A stretch of DNA of 64,000 bases. Source: Hyphomonas sp. L-53-1-40 (GTDB taxonomy: Bacteria > Pseudomonadota > Alphaproteobacteria > Caulobacterales > Hyphomonadaceae). The position numbers and the translations under genes were made by a program. The notes below the pieces were generated by a model. That model had not been told where the DNA came from and ran no database searches. It was given only the letters and a program-made list of their open reading frames with translations. Where the stretch lies: positions 186,001-250,000 of the forward strand of contig NZ_AWFI01000001.1 of assembly GCF_000682775.1 (NCBI RefSeq), read 5' to 3'. Of this stretch, positions 63,404 to 64,000 are shown piece by piece; position 1 is the stretch's first letter; every line of letters starts with the position of its first letter.

Positions 63404-64000
63404 TTAGACTGCCTTGGCATGGCGCCGCGGCGCGGGCTTGTAGCGACCATCAAGACACTGGGCGACCGTGCGCAGGAAAAGGCGTGCGTCTGGTGGTACT
63501 TGGATAGTGCTGCCGTCGATCCGGCAAAGGCCTGCGGACTGGAGAAAGCGGGCAGTTTCCAGCGCGTCGGCGAGGCTGTCGGGAGCAGCGCCCATTTCGC
63601 GGCAGAGCGCGTCCAAATCCACTTCCATCTGGCACATCAGCGTCTCGATGGCGCGGGCGCGCAGACGGTCATCCTCAGTCAGGGCGACACCGCGCTCGAC
63701 CGGCAGGCGACCCGCTTCAATCGCTGCGCGCCATGCCATGCGCTCCTTGAAGTTCTGGATGTAACCGCCTGAAAACTGGGAGATTGCCGTGCTGCCTATG
63801 CCGACCAGCGTGTCGCACGGATCGTCCGTATAACCCTGGAAATTACGGTGAAGCGCACCGGTTCGGGCGGCTTGGGTGAGCGAGTCGTCAGCGCGGGCGA
63901 AATGATCGAGGCCGATGACCTGGTAGCCTGCCAGTTCCAGCGTGCGTGCGCCCGCCTCGGCCTGTTCAAAGCGGGCTTCAAGGCCGGGCAGGGCATCTTC
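63404..64000 (-). CDS. hemN: Oxygen-independent coproporphyrinogen III oxidase (C-terminal part)
   Basis: The last 198 residues of a HemN-type radical-SAM enzyme; the N-terminal radical-SAM core lies beyond the window edge. YQVIGLDHFA, LHRNFQGYT, LVGIGSTAISQF and YIQNFKERM are HemN-specific segments, followed by the winged-helix C-terminal domain. It decarboxylates coproporphyrinogen III to protoporphyrinogen IX in anaerobic haem synthesis. The frame is open to base 64000. Confidence 0.94.
   Translation of the reverse strand, partial: EDALPGLEARFEQAEAGARTLELAGYQVIGLDHFARADDSLTQAARTGALHRNFQGYTDDPCDTLVGIGSTAISQFSGGYIQNFKERMAWRAAIEAGRLPVERGVALTEDDRLRARAIETLMCQMEVDLDALCREMGAAPDSLADALETARFLQSAGLCRIDGSTIQVPPDARLFLRTVAQCLDGRYKPAPRRHAKAV

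Overview
The window reads as a chromosomal segment of a high-G+C alphaproteobacterium, most likely a marine member of the Hyphomonadaceae/Maricaulales. This is an inference from the gene set: an alphaproteobacterial SspB, a short PTS phosphorelay (EIIA-HPr), GyrB, TrxB, DapB, a glutathione-dependent formaldehyde pathway, two cytochromes P450 and several small conserved proteins. Nearly all genes are compact, GC-rich and often overlap by a few bases.

Layout. 1-7950: cupin and pirin, a damaged histone-deacetylase-like gene, two paralogous small membrane proteins, recQ, a ClpP paralogue, a hybrid sensor kinase and a DUF983 protein. 7952-8028: a tRNA with anticodon CAT. 8010-21396: a 13.4 kb genomic island inserted at the 3' end of that tRNA. 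It is bounded by a 19-bp direct repeat (8010-8028 and 21378-21396) and carries a tRNA-proximal tyrosine integrase with an excisionase-like gene. Its cargo is visibly more A+T-rich than the host. 21768-31443: a BACON/propeller lipoprotein, a TPR-like protein, trxB, a CDF metal exporter, a DMT transporter, a VOC protein and small conserved proteins. 31492-43705: gyrB, an HxlR regulator with tandem operators, enoyl-CoA hydratase, a DEAD-box helicase, two P450s, a Fur-box-preceded siderophore-interacting protein, twin thioesterases and sspB. 43891-51272: catabolic and redox enzymes (S1P-lyase-like PLP enzyme, SDR, Gfo/Idh, GST, flavin monooxygenase, broken amidase). 51826-56908: secreted proteins, PTS HPr/EIIA, dapB, a lipid kinase and a phosphoesterase. 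56923-63099: a LysR regulator with a formaldehyde-detoxification cluster (adhC/frmA ... fghA). The window ends inside hemN.

The most interesting part is the island cargo. One tight four-gene operon (11514-16574) encodes a large soluble sensor histidine kinase, a divergent receiver-domain protein, a class III nucleotidyl cyclase and a small membrane protein resembling the Pycsar transmembrane effector (PycTM, formerly DUF5706). I read it as a Pycsar-type anti-phage module placed behind a two-component phosphorelay, a combination I do not recognise as described. Directly downstream (16764-21108) lies a second cassette: a MORC/MutL-like GHKL ATPase, an unrecognised 413-residue protein and a cytosine-5 DNA methyltransferase. 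This looks like an unconventional restriction-modification system with no recognisable nuclease.

Caution on sequence quality. Four conserved genes (the HDAC-like gene, the hybrid kinase, gyrB and the amidase) each carry a frameshift exactly at a short GC-rich inverted repeat. Since gyrB is essential, at least that one is probably an assembly artefact, and the others should be read with the same doubt.
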